Assembly (NCBI GenBank): GCA_910890315.1
Contig: CAJVGD010000002.1
Location: forward strand, 2,480,001 to 2,544,000
Direction: 5' to 3'
DNA: 64,000 nt
From: Serendipita indica DSM 11827
Taxonomy: Eukaryota; Basidiomycota; Agaricomycetes; Sebacinales; Serendipitaceae
A program made the translations under genes and the position numbers. Below the pieces are notes generated by a model. The model was not told where the DNA came from, searched no databases, and saw nothing but the letters and a program-made list of their open reading frames with translations. Below, in pieces: positions 50,155 through 63,900 of this stretch (its first letter is position 1; every line of letters starts with the position of its first letter).

Positions 50155-50683
50155 GTGGGCCGCAAACTTGGATCCGCTCGCGACAGCCTCAACAAAACTA
50201 CGCGGCGATTAGTATACCAAGAATACTTGAAATAATCAACACTCCGCATACACTCGTTTCCTCGTGTATAGGTACAGGCAAACTGCCTTCGACGTGGCCA
50301 GGTAAGACTTTGGCTCTGCATTTGGCGGCCGCAGATTCTGATGCTACCCGAAGATGATTACTGAACGCGGTCTTACTGCTATCTGCAATGGTCTTGGAGG
50401 ACTGGCAATGTTACTCGTCATCCTATACCACTTCCTTGCTGTCAACGCCAAAAGGATGGAAGATGCTCCAAACTCGCAAACTCAGCAATGATTATCCCTA
50501 GGTACATAATGATATCTGATCCTGACTCATCTAACCGTGTCTCAAGCCTATCTCCGCAGTGTTATATAGCCACGCTACTTGATTTATTCGACAACTCGAG
50601 TTCAGATTGTCAAGAGGTACAAGTCATTGCTTCTAAGCGGCCAAAATAACATGGGCACATCATGCAGAGTGCATCTTGGTAAA
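50155..50683. other. Intergenic region, 529 bp
   Basis: This lies between two minus-strand genes and should hold the promoter of the aminopeptidase and the 3' UTR of the giant gene. A plus-strand frame at 50579-50881 mostly overlaps the giant gene's last exon and is not supported. Confidence 0.5.
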
Positions 50684-53600
50684 TTATTTGCGCTTCCTGT
50701 CACGCTTGCGATGTCCGGGTTTGAGCGCAGGAGGTTTCAACTGAAGATTGGATGTAAGCGACATTCCGTTAACCGCGGGAGGATTTCTTTCTACTTGTTC
50801 AAGTGCAGACCTTCGTTCAGGACGTGCGCCCGCAAACGACGGTGGAACTGCGATAGACCCTGTTCAACGAGTCAACCTTGATATTTCCAACTAGGAAGAA
50901 CTTGCCTGTTGAGATCCTGATCGTTCCGTCACGAGTTGGCGTATTCTGCGCACGCACAAATGGCGGAGGCACCTCATGACTGGGCGATCTAGTGTGAGGC
51001 TCAGGTTGAGCGTGATTACATGTATGTCGGGCAAGAGGATCCCTGTTCGGCGTAAGGAACGAAGGATCGAATATCACCATGCCCCGTACCAAGCAGGATC
51101 GAATTCTCCTCCAGGCTCCATCTTGCTGCGGAAACAAAGCAAGCAACCAATTTCATGCTGCAGATTTCTCCTATGTTCTCGTAGATTCCCCACTTCCCCA
51201 AGTAAGATTGTGACTTCGTGATTGAGAGCGCCAGAGAACTCTTGGAGATACTAACAATGGTGAATAGGGCAGAGCGTATTCTATCAATGTCACTTGCATC
51301 GTGGACGTTGACCTCCACCCGCTTCGAGGACGCACGCTCAAACTCTGTCAAGAGTTTTGACGTCTGAGTCATATTCTGTGCAGCGGTGTCTACGAGCATT
51401 CAGAGTCGATGACAATAGCTCATCGTAAGCGCACCTCTCATCAAATCTTGGATCATCCTTTTCTGCAGTTCGTTCTGTTCCCGAAGGTTCTGAATGCTCC
51501 GATAGATATCTAGTCTAGATTGAGACTTTGTGAGTATAGTCATATCAGACAGACCTTCTTGCTCTTCAAGGACCGCTCGCCTGTCGGCTCGCCGCTTCTG
51601 TGCGTCATGATGACCATTGACAAGCGTTTCCATTGTACTAAGATGTCTGCGTCTAATCGTCGAGAGGAATCCCAGTAGAGCGCGTCCATTATGTCTTCTC
51701 GGTCTCTCTGCTCCTCTCGCGTTTGGCGTGCACCACGACAAGTATCCATTTGCACGTCTATATCATTTATTTTGACCTTGATGGATTTTGTTGAGGTCTT
51801 TAAAGCGTTAAATGAAGCCTGATGTGCCATCTCCTTTGCCTCTCTTTCTTGGCGGAGTTCATCGATAGATCTCTTGGTAGCTTCGATCTCCAGCTCCAAC
51901 TCGCGTGCCCTCACCCGTTCTCGCTCGAGTTCTGCACGATGAGCTTCGCACTCCGCAGCGGCTCGTTGTCTTTCGCGTTTGTCGTCCTGCATCAGCTGTA
52001 TAAGATTTTGTAGTTCTTGATTATTTGTTAAATGATCGACCAGGACTGATCCTGAAGCTTGCTGATTCTTTCCCGGCGTAGGTGTCGTGCGAGACTCAGG
52101 AGGCCATTCAATGATTGGACTTTTAAACGAACGCGATGGCCCAACCTTGGAGTTATTTGTTACCCCGACTGCGAGACTATCGGTTTGAGGCGGTCTGGCC
52201 AGTCTCGGTTGACTGCTGGGTACTCTCCTAGCCACCTGGTTCTGATGAGTCGTCGGCGTTCGGGGGTCATTCACCTCCAGGCGACTTCGTACATCCAAAC
52301 TTTCAGAGGTGCTCGTTGGCAACAAATTGGCGCGATCATGAGATTGTGCAAGCCCTGATGTGCTATATGCGCCAGGGTGTTGATCTTGGGGAATGTTTCG
52401 TGCTGAGGGTGATGGATGATGTTGAACTTCGCCGTTTGTAACCGGAAGACTCGCAATGGGAATGGCGATTCGGGGAGCAACCTTTTCACTGGCTGCCACA
52501 GTTGAACCGTGATCTCGGGAAGAAGAGCGAGCTCGATGTAGAGAGGTATCCCCACCTTCTGTCTTGTGCATCAGTCTCGGTACATTTCCTCCTTGAGCAG
52601 TGACTGGAGGACTCAGAGCCGTGGGAGACTGTGCTGGCCTTGGAGATGGTTCTACATACTCCATGAGCTCGGGAGCTGACCTTGTGGAACTTCTGATAAT
52701 GATGCTGTGCGGCTGATCCATACGTCTGACTCCTGCAAACGTAGTGCGCGGCAGAGTATGCGAATGGATCGTAGGTACCAGTCCGGAAGGGATAACCTCT
52801 GCAGGGGTCTGTTGACTAGGTTGGGTCGTTGTGTTTGCGTATTCCTTTTGGTCAGGACATGGAGCGCGATTTGAAGACCTTCTAACCCCCCTGTCAGTCG
52901 ATGGAGACACTCGCGTGATGGCTGGTTCCGGCTGTTCGACTCTATCCACACGATGCGAGCGCATGGATGATGCGTAGGGAAGATGTGGGTTATCTCGTAA
53001 TGATGCAGGAGAAGGGATTATTGGCGCATTGTGATGAAGATATATGGGTGAGTTCAGGAGGCTTCTCAGGTCTGGAATACTGATTGCCGTCCTCCCCGTT
53101 GTCGGCTCGTATGAAGGCATTGCCGTCGGCCCCCCATTTTGATCGAATGCACGTAGGGGTCGCTGCATCAAACCAGTCGTAGCTTGTAACGGAGCTTGTA
53201 GACTCACAGTTCTGTTGGTGGGCGAGTTCTGTGGTTCTGGTGAAAGAAAACCTGGTGACACTACGATGCGTCGAGGGCTAGCTGAAAGCCTTCGTTTATA
53301 CACCTCCGAGCATGGACGGAGCGACTGAGTGTGTCTCGGAACAAGGTATGGCGCATCTTCATCCAAATAATCTTGAGGAGATTCGCGCCTGTAAGTTACT
53401 GGCTTTCTCTTGACGATATGCAACCGATTCGAGTTCGAGGGGGTGTGGGAAGTATCTTCGTGACTCGGAGCAACCGGGAGGGGACTTGACGTATTCGCCG
53501 ACTGAGTATGAAGAAAACGAGACGGAAGTGAACCGTGTAACAGCTCTGAGGTTCTTCCTACACTGGATGACAGCTCGTAAGATGGCTCTGTTCGAGCAAG

Positions 53601-56600
53601 TCGACCTATAGGAAGCCCTGAAATTGGGACGCGACGCCTCTTTGGACTTGGTAACGTCGATCGCAGAATTGGCCACGTCAAGCCAGTACCCAACGCAGAG
53701 CCTTCATTCCCCACTTGCGGCTGCGGTAACTTGACCGATGTGTGAAGCCCAGTCATTTGCTCACTTCCTTCAATGGCGACAATTTGAACTTTATCAGAAT
53801 GCGCTGCATCTGATGGACTGGCGACAATGACTGTGGGCAGAGTTGGAGGAGTGACAACCTGAGGCTTCGTGCTTTGCGCCACTTGATTAGAGGACACAGC
53901 TAGTGCTCGAATATCTCCACCAACAAGGGTGCCAGTCGTTCCGCTGGGTAGAGCAGGCATCACTGAATTCCCACCTGTCCTGGGAGGCAACTCAGTTTGG
54001 GGTACTGAATCCAGGGTGACAGGGCCTGTAGTCCTGAGGCGACCATCAATGTATGGTGCCCCCACAGGCATATTGGGCAGCTGCACTGTCATTGGCGCAG
54101 CATGGAATGCTGCGGCTTCGTGACTTCTTGGAAAACCCTGACTGGTCTGTGAATCAGTAGGGAGTCGGGCAGTGACTGGTATATTCGGCGCTGGTCTCAT
54201 CAAGATCGGGGTTGGAGGAACAATCGTAGATGTGTCGTCGTCTCCATTAACAGTAGAATTGCCTGAGATAGGCTGTGGCCCAAAACCAGGATGTACAACA
54301 GGTTGCGGTATCGTTGGAGCGGCTGCGGAATGGTGAGCTTCTGTGAAAGAAACAAACTTTCACTCACAATGCATCTCCTGGAAGCCAATAAGCCCATTAA
54401 TACTGTCCAAGCCATACTCGAGATTGCGATACCCTTGCTGCCGCCCCGCGACATCCCTTGCCAGCCACTCATTCAGTTCGGAGAGGTAGCGGACAATTTC
54501 CTGCTGTTGAACGACTGCTGTATCTTGGTGAGACCGAGCATCCTTATGGGGTGAGCGGATGCATTTAATACTTACGACGTACATACCTCGAGAAGCCTCG
54601 CAATGTCTTCCATTTCTACCATGCTTGCGGGTGGTTTCTCCTCTTCCAAAGGATCAAGCTGACTTTGCCACCTGGTTCGCGACGACGGCACCCTCTTCCG
54701 GTGCCAGGGTCTGGTGATTGCACGCTCGCGGTTTACAATAACCAACTGGCCCGAGGGTTCGTTACCTTGCTGCTACAAATGGAGGTCAGCAGGCGGAAGA
54801 AAGACAATGATAAATACAGACTATCAGTTCGTCTCGTCCGGTTGGCTGTGTCTCGTGGTCCTCAGACCGTTGTTCAGCTAGAGGCTCCCCTTGGTTGCTT
54901 CTCCCTTGATCGCTCCGAGTCATGGAATGAACAGATGGAATGCTAGTAGTGCAACCCTCTGAAGGCGATGGCTTTTGACAAGACGACTCCCAATCATCGG
55001 CGGGGGATCTTTCGAAATGAGGGGCCGGAGACCTTTCAGGCGGGAAGACTGAATGCGCTCTAGGGGCAGCACATTGCTCAGCAAAAGCAATACCTGCGGC
55101 CCCAAACGAAACATTCTTTCCGTACACAACCTCAGGGGATGGGGTGCAACTTGATTCGATGCTCATAGAAAGCGCCTTTTGCTGGCAGTTTCTTGTAACC
55201 TTGTCAAAAACGATCTTCACTCGATCCGTCAGCTCTCCTACAGCTCCGAGCATCTCCGATAAAGCTTGGTGTTGCTCGTGCGAGGCATCATTGAGTGCTA
55301 TGTTTGGAGCCTGCAATGGGATGGAGTAGGGGTCGCTACGATTTTTGATCTCCCTCAAGGCGTCGTTGATCTTATGCTGTCTCCGCGTTGCCTCATCCAC
55401 AGCATTAGATAGCTGATTCAAGAGACCATGAATTTCATAGCCCAGTCCCATCTCAGAGTCGGATCTAGCTTGTGAAGTGGATGTGACTCGTGGCGTATGG
55501 GCTGGTGGATCGGGGAATAGTGACAAATGGAGAGAGTCTGTAGGTTTTGTCCTAGTACACGAGTTAATTGCTGAGGTATTGTGTGAACTTGATGAAACCT
55601 GGGATTTATTGAGCGCCGTTCTTGTTGAGAGGGAGGTAGGAGCAAAAAGCGACGATGGAAATGCAAACGAAGTTGGCGTGGGCAATTCAGGTGCCATTGC
55701 CTCTGTAGGAGGTGTTATTTCGCGAATGGGGGGAGCTCGTGCGGATGTCTCCACGACCTGCCTCCTCGAATAACCGATGTGCGGCTCTTCGTCTGCAGGT
55801 GGAGACGATGGCGGTGGCGGGTTTCTGCACCGAACCAGGATGGCTAACTCCAGTACCTGCTGTTCAATCCTCACCAGTTGATTAGAGATGTCGGACGAAG
55901 CTTGAAGTTGAGATGATCGTGTGGTTTGTATGAACTCCAGGAGAGTTTTGATCTTCTGTTCGCAATCTGACTCCGTTCTCTTTGTAGGTGAAGTCGTCTC
56001 CTCATCCCTCATGGTCGAGATGTCGGATCTCGATAAAATGGCAGATGCTGCAACCGGCGTTGGGGATACTTCTACTGCCGGGCTCTGAAGAATCGTGAGC
56101 TACGCCATGTCAAGCACCACTTCACATACGGGCGCATCCGCAATTCGTGGGAATGAAATAGTCGATTTCGACATGCGTAAAGGGCTGTTTGAGGACGGTT
56201 CTTTCGCACGTTTTGGTACCACCCTGAATCGTTTCCCTCTGCCTTCAGACGATGGCCTCAAAGGTAATACCGATGAAGGAGCTCCGGATGATAAAGGAGG
56301 ATCACCGAAAGAGCGATGTGAGACCATGGCGGCTTCATACACTGAGCCGCGAGCTGGAACAGATCGAAATCCGCTTCGCTCCTCCAACTGAGAGGTTGCG
56401 TCAAGGGTTGGGGAGTACGTTCTCGTTTCGCTTGGGTTTATATTCCGCTCCAGGTTATCTGCTGCATATACCGAACGTCCCGGGCTAGACTGCCGACTCT
56501 CTTTAGAAGAGGGCAGATTCCCATCTAGGAACATCTGACTCTGTCGAGAAAGATCAAGCTCCAAAATAGAAAAGTTATTTATCGCTATTGTAGCATCTTG

Positions 56601-58866
56601 AGCTTGTATAGGACTTGTGGCTCGCACCATAGCCGGGTCGTCCCTCTGCTCACGTGATGGAGTAAGACGGCCGTTCGAATACGGAGAGGTGCTTCGCATC
56701 GATGTAGAGCTATGAAGGTCTCCCGCACCGATTGCTTCGTTTTCGGCCGCCAACTCAAGGGCATCTAGGTGTGTTGTCTCCTGATGGATTAGTGGAGTGA
56801 ACCCAGTCGACTCCGTGTCCATACCCTGCCCAGAGGAAGCAGACACTTTGCGCTCACTAGGGCCATCCAAACTTAAATGCGACAACCAAGCATCCGACGA
56901 TGTAAACCATGATGCGGTGACGAAGGGTATATCTGTTGGCGTTTCCGGCACCGCGCGCTCCGTTGAACCATCAAGAGAGAAGTAAGCTGAGTTCGAGGCA
57001 TCTCCTGAAGATTCATTCCCTTCAAACGCAGTATGAAAGGAGTGCGCCCCGGTTACTCGCCCACTCTCTGACGGTAATTGGCCAGTGCGGGTACTCGAGG
57101 AAGAAAGAGACACACTGGATCTCTTGGTAGTTGTCAGAGTCGGAATGGAGCTGTCGCTGAATGAACGATTGCTGTGATTGTGACTTCTGAGATGAACGAG
57201 CCTTAGTAAATGTGACTTTCCCTTCTGAGATGACGGCAGTTGAGCATCCGGTGTCGTATTAGAAAGTAGGGGAGTCGAATTCCCACTGACATGGTCTGAG
57301 GCAGGGATTAGGCGTGAGGGAGTCGCTACCATTGCCGGATTTGACTGCTCACTCAGTGTTGGAGTATCGGCGCGACTCGTTAGACCAGTGATGAGGGAAG
57401 CAATGCTCCTCAGAGAGATCGTGCGGTGTCTCCTAGAGGGGGTAGAGATAGTACTGGATGCAGCGGATTCCATTCTGCTAATGGACACTTCGTTCGGAGA
57501 TGAGAGACTTATATTGCTGAGAGACGAAATTCGACGCATGAGTGGCTTTGGTGAAAGCGAAGGCCTGTCCCACCGACCCGTCGGTAAGTCTCCAGTAGAC
57601 CGAGTGCGAGAGTGTGCATTGATTTGCCTTGGTACGGCTAACGAGTGAGATGTAGGTGTTGACTCATTCGTTTGAATAGGCTGGACATGCTGAGTGAAGT
57701 CTGACCCCATCCGTCGAAGGATCGAGTCAGCCGAAGGAACGCTTGGGATTGAATCTTCAGGTTGATTGGCATTCAGTACATTCCTTAAACAAAATTAGCT
57801 TTGGATAGCGACGATTCAAATCATACCATAAACTTCCGACCCAATTCAACCTGTCTCTCAACGTATTGGTAGCCACCCGTTCAATTCCATCAGAATAGAT
57901 GAGAAAGATTGGAAATATGTCCTCGTAACTCGCTTCGGTAGAAAGTAAGATCCGCTTCCACGCTGTGGTGCCTACATCCTGCGCCATGGAAGCATGAGAT
58001 GGTGTTGGAGTGGACTGCACAGCGGTGCATTCAAGAAGATTGAGACGTGCAGAGTATCTGCCGTGTCCTGGTTCTGTCCATGATAGTTGCAACGACGTTT
58101 GCTGCAGATTAGCTCTACATCGAACCCATTTGGGGCCGGATGCATCGTTGACATGTAAATACCATAAGAGGCCGGTCTGTAGGTTCTAAAATAATTCAGT
58201 GACTACCTTACACCTTCGGATGTGACCCACCTCTTGAGACCTAGATTCATTCGAGAAGCCTCGTTTCGGGCTGAGAGCAAAAGAACGAGTATCCAAGACT
58301 GCAGGTAGTGATCGTCGTCGGCTCTCCAAAAGGGGTGAAGGAAGAGGCGAAGGAAGAGGTGAAAGTGAACGATTGGATGTCGTCGAGGGTCTTTTGCTCG
58401 TGACAGAGTTTTCAAAATAAGCAACCTTCTGGGAGACATTGCTTGAAGGAGATACCGAGAGCTCGCTGGATTTGAGTCTGCGAGGGGATAAGGAGAGGGA
58501 TGCGATAGAAGGGAGGCTATAGCGACGCTTGGGTTTAGGGACGCTCAGCAGTATAGATTCGTTAGGTGTCGTTGAAACCACATCGCTTGATCTGCTGCAT
58601 TGCTCTTGTTTCGAGTGTATGCTGTCTGCGTTCGTCGAGTTGAAGCTTTCGGAACTTTCGAAGATTACACTCAAGTTTCGCCAGCTGGCTTGACCGAGTG
58701 CATTTGGAGAAGATATAGCGTTTTCAGATTCGCCTTGCCAAGAATAAGTAGTGGATCTGGAGGTAGATGGAGTGCCTCTGCTTGTTTCCGGTCGGGAATG
58801 TTCTGATTGCGTCCTACGATCAGGAATAGCTCGACTGAAAAGATGAAACATTACCCGAAGCTTCAT
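50684..58866 (-). CDS. Giant Ser-rich PH-domain and coiled-coil protein
   Basis: One gene of about 8 kb and roughly 2,500 residues. The start MKLRVMFHLFSRAIPDRR (58866) leads a Ser-rich block; an intron (GTAGTC...CTACAG near 58195) joins CK to TGLLWYLHVNDASG, the first strand of a PH-like domain that runs to RDRLNWVGSLWYDLN. Long exons follow (57710-56100, 56012-54786, 54203-51540), rich in Ser, Pro and Thr and with many RS-type phospho-sites. A coiled coil (AELERERVRARELELEIEA, RQEREAKEMAHQ) and then EFSGALNHEVTILLGEVGNL and GCLLCFRSKMEPGGEFDP are conserved marks of this basidiomycete family. The last intron (50905-50860) has a GC-AG border. The end is GHRKRDRKRK. A membrane-linked scaffold at septa or tips is plausible but not shown. 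Confidence 0.75.
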
Positions 58867-59276
58867 TATCACGATTTGTCACTGATCTCTCCGTATCTCC
58901 GTCCCCTTGCTCGTTTACGCCGAGGTTGTCTACGTGCTGAGACATACGACGCGTCACAAGTCAAAAAAGACGCGTCAATAAAGAGAGACGCTTCAATCGT
59001 CTCTAATAAGAATAAGCCCAGCGTCCAGGAGGACTATACGAGTAATGGTCAGGTCCAAGCTGCAAAGGACATGCAGACGGCAACCACTGACAAAGTAAGA
59101 CCAATCAATGTTCGACCTTGTTTATTTTTTGTTATCTACAGTGGTATGTCAGTGTGACGTATTTCGCTCCAGGGACGCAGAGTTGTTCCGTCGATGCCTC
59201 GGCAATGCCAGTCTGACTGCAAACTTGGTTTCTCCCTCGTCGCCGCCCCGTCACTCTTTCCGCCGTTACCGGTCCA
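58867..59276. other. Divergent intergenic region, 410 bp
   Basis: Promoters of the giant PH gene (-) and the cupredoxin gene (+) must lie here. Plus-strand frames are open by chance and have no recognisable product. Confidence 0.5.
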
Positions 59277-60460
59277 ATGCGCGCCTCTACACTCGTGCTA
59301 TCGTTGAGCTCTGTGAGCCTCTTTTGCTTCTTCGACGCCGCGCCGCCGAAGGTCGCCTCCTCTCACCGGGGCAAATATCCAGGTTCTCCTTGCCTCAGCA
59401 GCGGACTATCAAATCTTTGTCGGTGGACCGGATGGTATATTTATTCCAAACAACGTCACGGTCAACACAAGCGATACAGTCACCTTTACTTTTGTCAATG
59501 GTACAGACCCGGCTCGTTGTTATCAACAAACTAACAAGTCTAGGCTCTCACTCTGTGATGCAGTCAAACTTTGTCTTTCCATGCCAGGTACGCTTTCTAC
59601 ATCAAAATAGTCTGCAATTGTCTGATTTCGATAGTTTATCAACAACAACGAGCCGGGTATGTAACCCTTCCTTATCACAGAAAGGTTGCTCTTGTACTAG
59701 GGCGTCCAAGGCTATTCTTTTCCGTGGTCGACCACCCTGAGCCCAGCTTACGTGGGAATGGCTCGTCTGGCTGCCCTGTCCTGGGATAACTATATCTCAT
59801 GCATATGGTTCAATCTCGACAAGTGTGCTGACCTCCTTGTTTTGCTCTCTCAAGGTGTCAATGGATTTAACAGCGGCATTCGCCCGGCAAACAATGGCAC
59901 AAGTATCACTAATTTCACTGTTACCATCACACCAGAGATGATGAACGGAACTACCTGGTTTTACGATGGCTCTGATCACTCGTGGTGAGTAGGAAACCCC
60001 TTGACTACCTGAAGCAGAACTCGGCGAGATTCTGATATTCGATATCACCTTTCGTGCTTCTTGGGGTAATATGTACTGACGTTCTGCTTCTTCCGAACGT
60101 TACCCACGGATCTCCGAATACGCTTCACATGACGTATCTCCGTCTTCTCCAGTGGTTGGGATGATACCGCAGCGGGTGGTTTCAACCTGAGGGAAGAGAG
60201 CAACGAAACCCTAGCAGGCTATCTGCGCAATGGTAAATGCCATCCTCTTGCGGGTCTGCATTTCCTTACTGTTACAAACAGCCGCACGCTTGTTTGGTGA
60301 AGAAGCTCAAGAAGCCAACCAAACCATGAGTAGCACGCGTACTGCGCGCCCTACCTCGACTTCTACGGTAAGCGACTCGGGAGCTCTCCGGTCGCTCACC
60401 GTACAATTATCTCTGTCGGCTGCCTTGGTAGCCGCAGCGCTTGCAGTGACCACGTTTTAA
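59277..60460 (+). CDS. Secreted GPI-anchored cupredoxin-like protein
   Basis: Exon 1 (59277-59312) and an intron at 59313-59382 (GTGAGC...TCCAG) give a clean signal peptide MRASTLVLSLSSVLLASAA followed by DYQIFVGGPDGIFIP. The domain is a plastocyanin-like cupredoxin: VTVNTSDTVTFTFVNG, GSHSVMQSNFVFPCQ, GVNGFNSGIRP and FTVTITPEMMNGTTWFYDG. Copper ligands would be the His of GSHSV, the Cys of FPCQ and a later His (SDHSW). A Thr/Ser-rich stalk and a hydrophobic end (LSAALVAAALAVTTF) make a GPI signal. Such extracellular proteins are common in basidiomycete walls. Exons between 59590 and 59850 are not fully resolved. Confidence 0.85.
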
Positions 60461-60927
60461 TACGGGCAACATACGATTATATCGACAAGCGGCTATGAAC
60501 AATCTTGATTTTACCCCCACCCCCGATCGTTATCTTTGCCATTCTTTCTGCATCATACACGCTGCAATTTCCTCTGTTGTGCACCAGTATTATGTGATAG
60601 ACGCCAACTTTCGACAATACCATACCCGTTCACTTTGGCGAAACATCGAATCATCGAGACGGCAGCTACGGGTGAGCTAGCAGCCAATGATATCGCAAAC
60701 CGAGCTTCATCCCTTTGCTTTATATCCCTTACTATGTTAACTTGGTGAAATCTAGAGGAAGTTTGCCAAGCAAGGTCGAGACGGCTAACTCAGCCATCTC
60801 AGTCTGGCTCTCATTTAAGTCGCACGTCTTAGAAATAATTCTACATTTGATCGATACCCAGTCCTCGGTAACTAACATTATTTGAGGAGCTGAGTGGCAC
60901 TCTACCCTCTCCTCGGCCAAACCAGCG
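60461..60927. other. Intergenic region, 467 bp
   Basis: 3' flank of the cupredoxin gene and promoter of the oxygenase-like gene. AT-richer than its neighbours; no gene or motif is supported. Confidence 0.5.
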
Positions 60928-63900
60928 ATGGGTCGCTTCAACAGAGCTTACGGACGTTCCACGTACTCAGACGAGTCTGAAGAGGATAACTCTGATGAAG
61001 GTCCTTCTGAAAAGTTGGACGACGAGGCACCTACTACCGAAGTCGACGATGTATCAACGGAAAACGAGAGTGAGGACCACGACCACGAGGACGAAGAAAA
61101 CGAAGAAGGCGAAGACGGCAACGAGGATTCTGGTTCGTAGACAATGTCTTAATACGATCAACACTCACCAAATGCATCTAGAGGCCAGCGAGATGGGCGA
61201 AGATGAGGCCAACCCAGGCTCGACGCCCACATATGTCGATATTCCGAGCGAACTTTTGCACGTACTTACAAGATCCGCGCCTCAAAATGAAGGGTCCTTT
61301 GCCACAATATGCCCCTTTGAAGAAGCTCCCAATCCGGGACTCAAGTTGGACGGCGTCGGGACGATTGGTCTTCCGCTTGGTCCAGATATAGCAGAGAAGA
61401 TTATCAAGAGTTGTAATCGGGCATCGTATGGAAAAGGAACCCAGACTATTGTGGACGATGCAGTGCGGAAGACATGGGAGCTGGACGCGACAAAGGTATA
61501 TATTTGGCCACTGAATAGTTGAGTAAAAGATTCTGACTGTAATAGGTGACATTTTCTAACCCCAAATGGAACTTGTGGATGGAGAAAACGGTTGTGCCAC
61601 AAATTTGCGCATCTCTAGGTGTCAACTTTGAGATTTCACAGCCACAAGCGGAGTTGTATAAGCTCTTAATATATGAAACGGGTTCTCAGTGAGTAATTAC
61701 AGGCGTGGTAGGCGGTTGGATAACTTTGCTCAGCTTTCTTTCGCACCAAGAGTACGCTTTGTCACGACCTTGAGCACTTACTGACTCACATAGTACGGAA
61801 AAGGTTCCCGGAATGTTTGCCACCATAGTCGTTGTCCTCCCATCTCCATTCACCGGCGGCGAGCTTCGTCTGAAGCATGCCGGCGAAACTAAAATTATGG
61901 ACATCGCTTCCGCCTCCGAGTACACCACCCACGTTGCTGCATGGTACACTGACGTCTATCATGCGATTCAACCCATCGAATCGGGATATCGACTCGCCCT
62001 CTCCTACAACCTCATCCACAAGAGCGCACCTTCCCTCAAGCCCATTTTAGGCTCTGGGTCTAATGAGCTTCGACAAATACTTCTCAGCTGGAAACGCATG
62101 GGCCAACCTACGAAGCTTGTATACACATTCAAGCATATGTACAGTGAAAATAATTTGCGTTCCGCTGCACTCAAGGGCAAAGATGCAAGTGTCGTGCGCC
62201 GTATCCGTGGCGTCGCGAAAGAGCTCCACCTGCGCATGTGTCTGGTCAATATCGAGCTGCACCGGCGGGGTGGTGTAGTGAATGATTGCGGTGACACAGA
62301 CTGGAACGAGTTGGAGATGGGGGATGTCGAGGAAGTACATACTCTTTCTCCAATCCAGTCGATCTCAATGGCAAATCAATCGACTTGGTCGAAGATTTGG
62401 ATCTCGGGAACCAGGATGAATACGTCAATAAGAAGCTGGGCGACGGTGAACCGGACGATCAAGAGTATGAAGGCTATAGCGGTAACGTAAGTGCTCACCC
62501 AGTGTATCTTAACGCTGAACTAATCAGTCGCAGGAGGCAGGTATGATGGACGTTTGTAAGTTTGGTTACAACCAGGTTCCTTGTCCCTAACCATTCCACA
62601 CACAGGGTATCGCCGCACTGTCCTTCTTATTTGGCCACCTGCTCATGATTTTGACGTTTGCATCGGGAACATCGACGCCTATGCGCGACAAGCGCTGTGT
62701 ACTATAAAATCAGGACGACCAGCGAAGGAGGAGCAAAAGATTACGCAACGACTTCTAAAATGGACTGCGGATAATCGCTCACACATTTCTAATCAATCAT
62801 CTACCACAGGGAAAGTACTAGGGGCGATGTGCGAGGCCGCCATCCAGCGGGAAGACCCAAAGCTCTGGACAAAAGCCTGTATCGCTGCTGGGGCTGACTT
62901 CAATATCAATATCATAACAACCCCAGTGATAATCCAGGCTGCACAAACCATGGGGCTGGATAGTCTAAAGGAATTGTGAGTTGAATCGCGATCATATGCA
63001 TTATTAACCGTGAATAGCTTGGAACGAGCATTCAAGAATGGGATCATCGATAGCCTGCGATTTGAACTTGTTGATAGCTTGATTGTGCTGGCGCAAAATA
63101 CTTCGAACAAAGAGCTCTTGGAATGGGCAAATGTTCATCGTCGGGGGATTCTTTACTCACTTCACAGTGCGGATTCTGGCGTCATTCCGTACCTGATAGA
63201 ATACGCACGTACGGATGGTTGTGCATTCCTCATGGACATGTATGTTGGTTTGCATGTGGATCATCTTCCTGCTGAATCTCGAATCTAGCATTCTCCCTCA
63301 GCTACAGAAGTTGAAACCATCCCCGGATTTTTGGAAGGATTTCATGGCCAGGTTGCGTGCCGAGAAGGACTCGATATCACATAATACATCGGAGATGGAC
63401 AATGTCATTCAACGATTCATCATCATTATCGTTGAGGAAGGTGAACGCTTACCAATGACCAGCCTGCCAAGCCGCCGGCACAACAAGATTGAAGATCTTC
63501 AAAAGATCGCTCTTCTGTGGTTTGGATCCGTAGAGGAGGGCCTTAACGCACTTCCGGAGTCGATGAATGCGTGGTTTGTCAAAATGGCGAGTGAATGGAA
63601 CAAACTCATTTCAGAAGATAAAAAATGGGTTGCACAAGAGCTTATCCCGCAAATTGCGCGTTTAATCAAGCGCTACTCAGAGGCGCATGATCCGCCCATC
63701 CCACCCGGAGACTCAATTCTGGAGCCTTTCTGGGGCTTGGTCATCAAAGGTACAAGCGAATACCTTGATAGGGACAACTTGGACGTTTTGGTCATTGGAG
63801 TACAACATGTGGATTATTCGATGGCCTCCAGAGCGTGTAAGTTACGACGTAGTGGGAAATTTACGCCTCTGAAGCATTACAGGTTATCCACGAACCTTCG

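Noticed and set aside
54000-56400. Several plus-strand frames of 60-100 residues inside the giant gene
   Set aside because: They are shadows of the long Ser-rich exons and have no start context or product.
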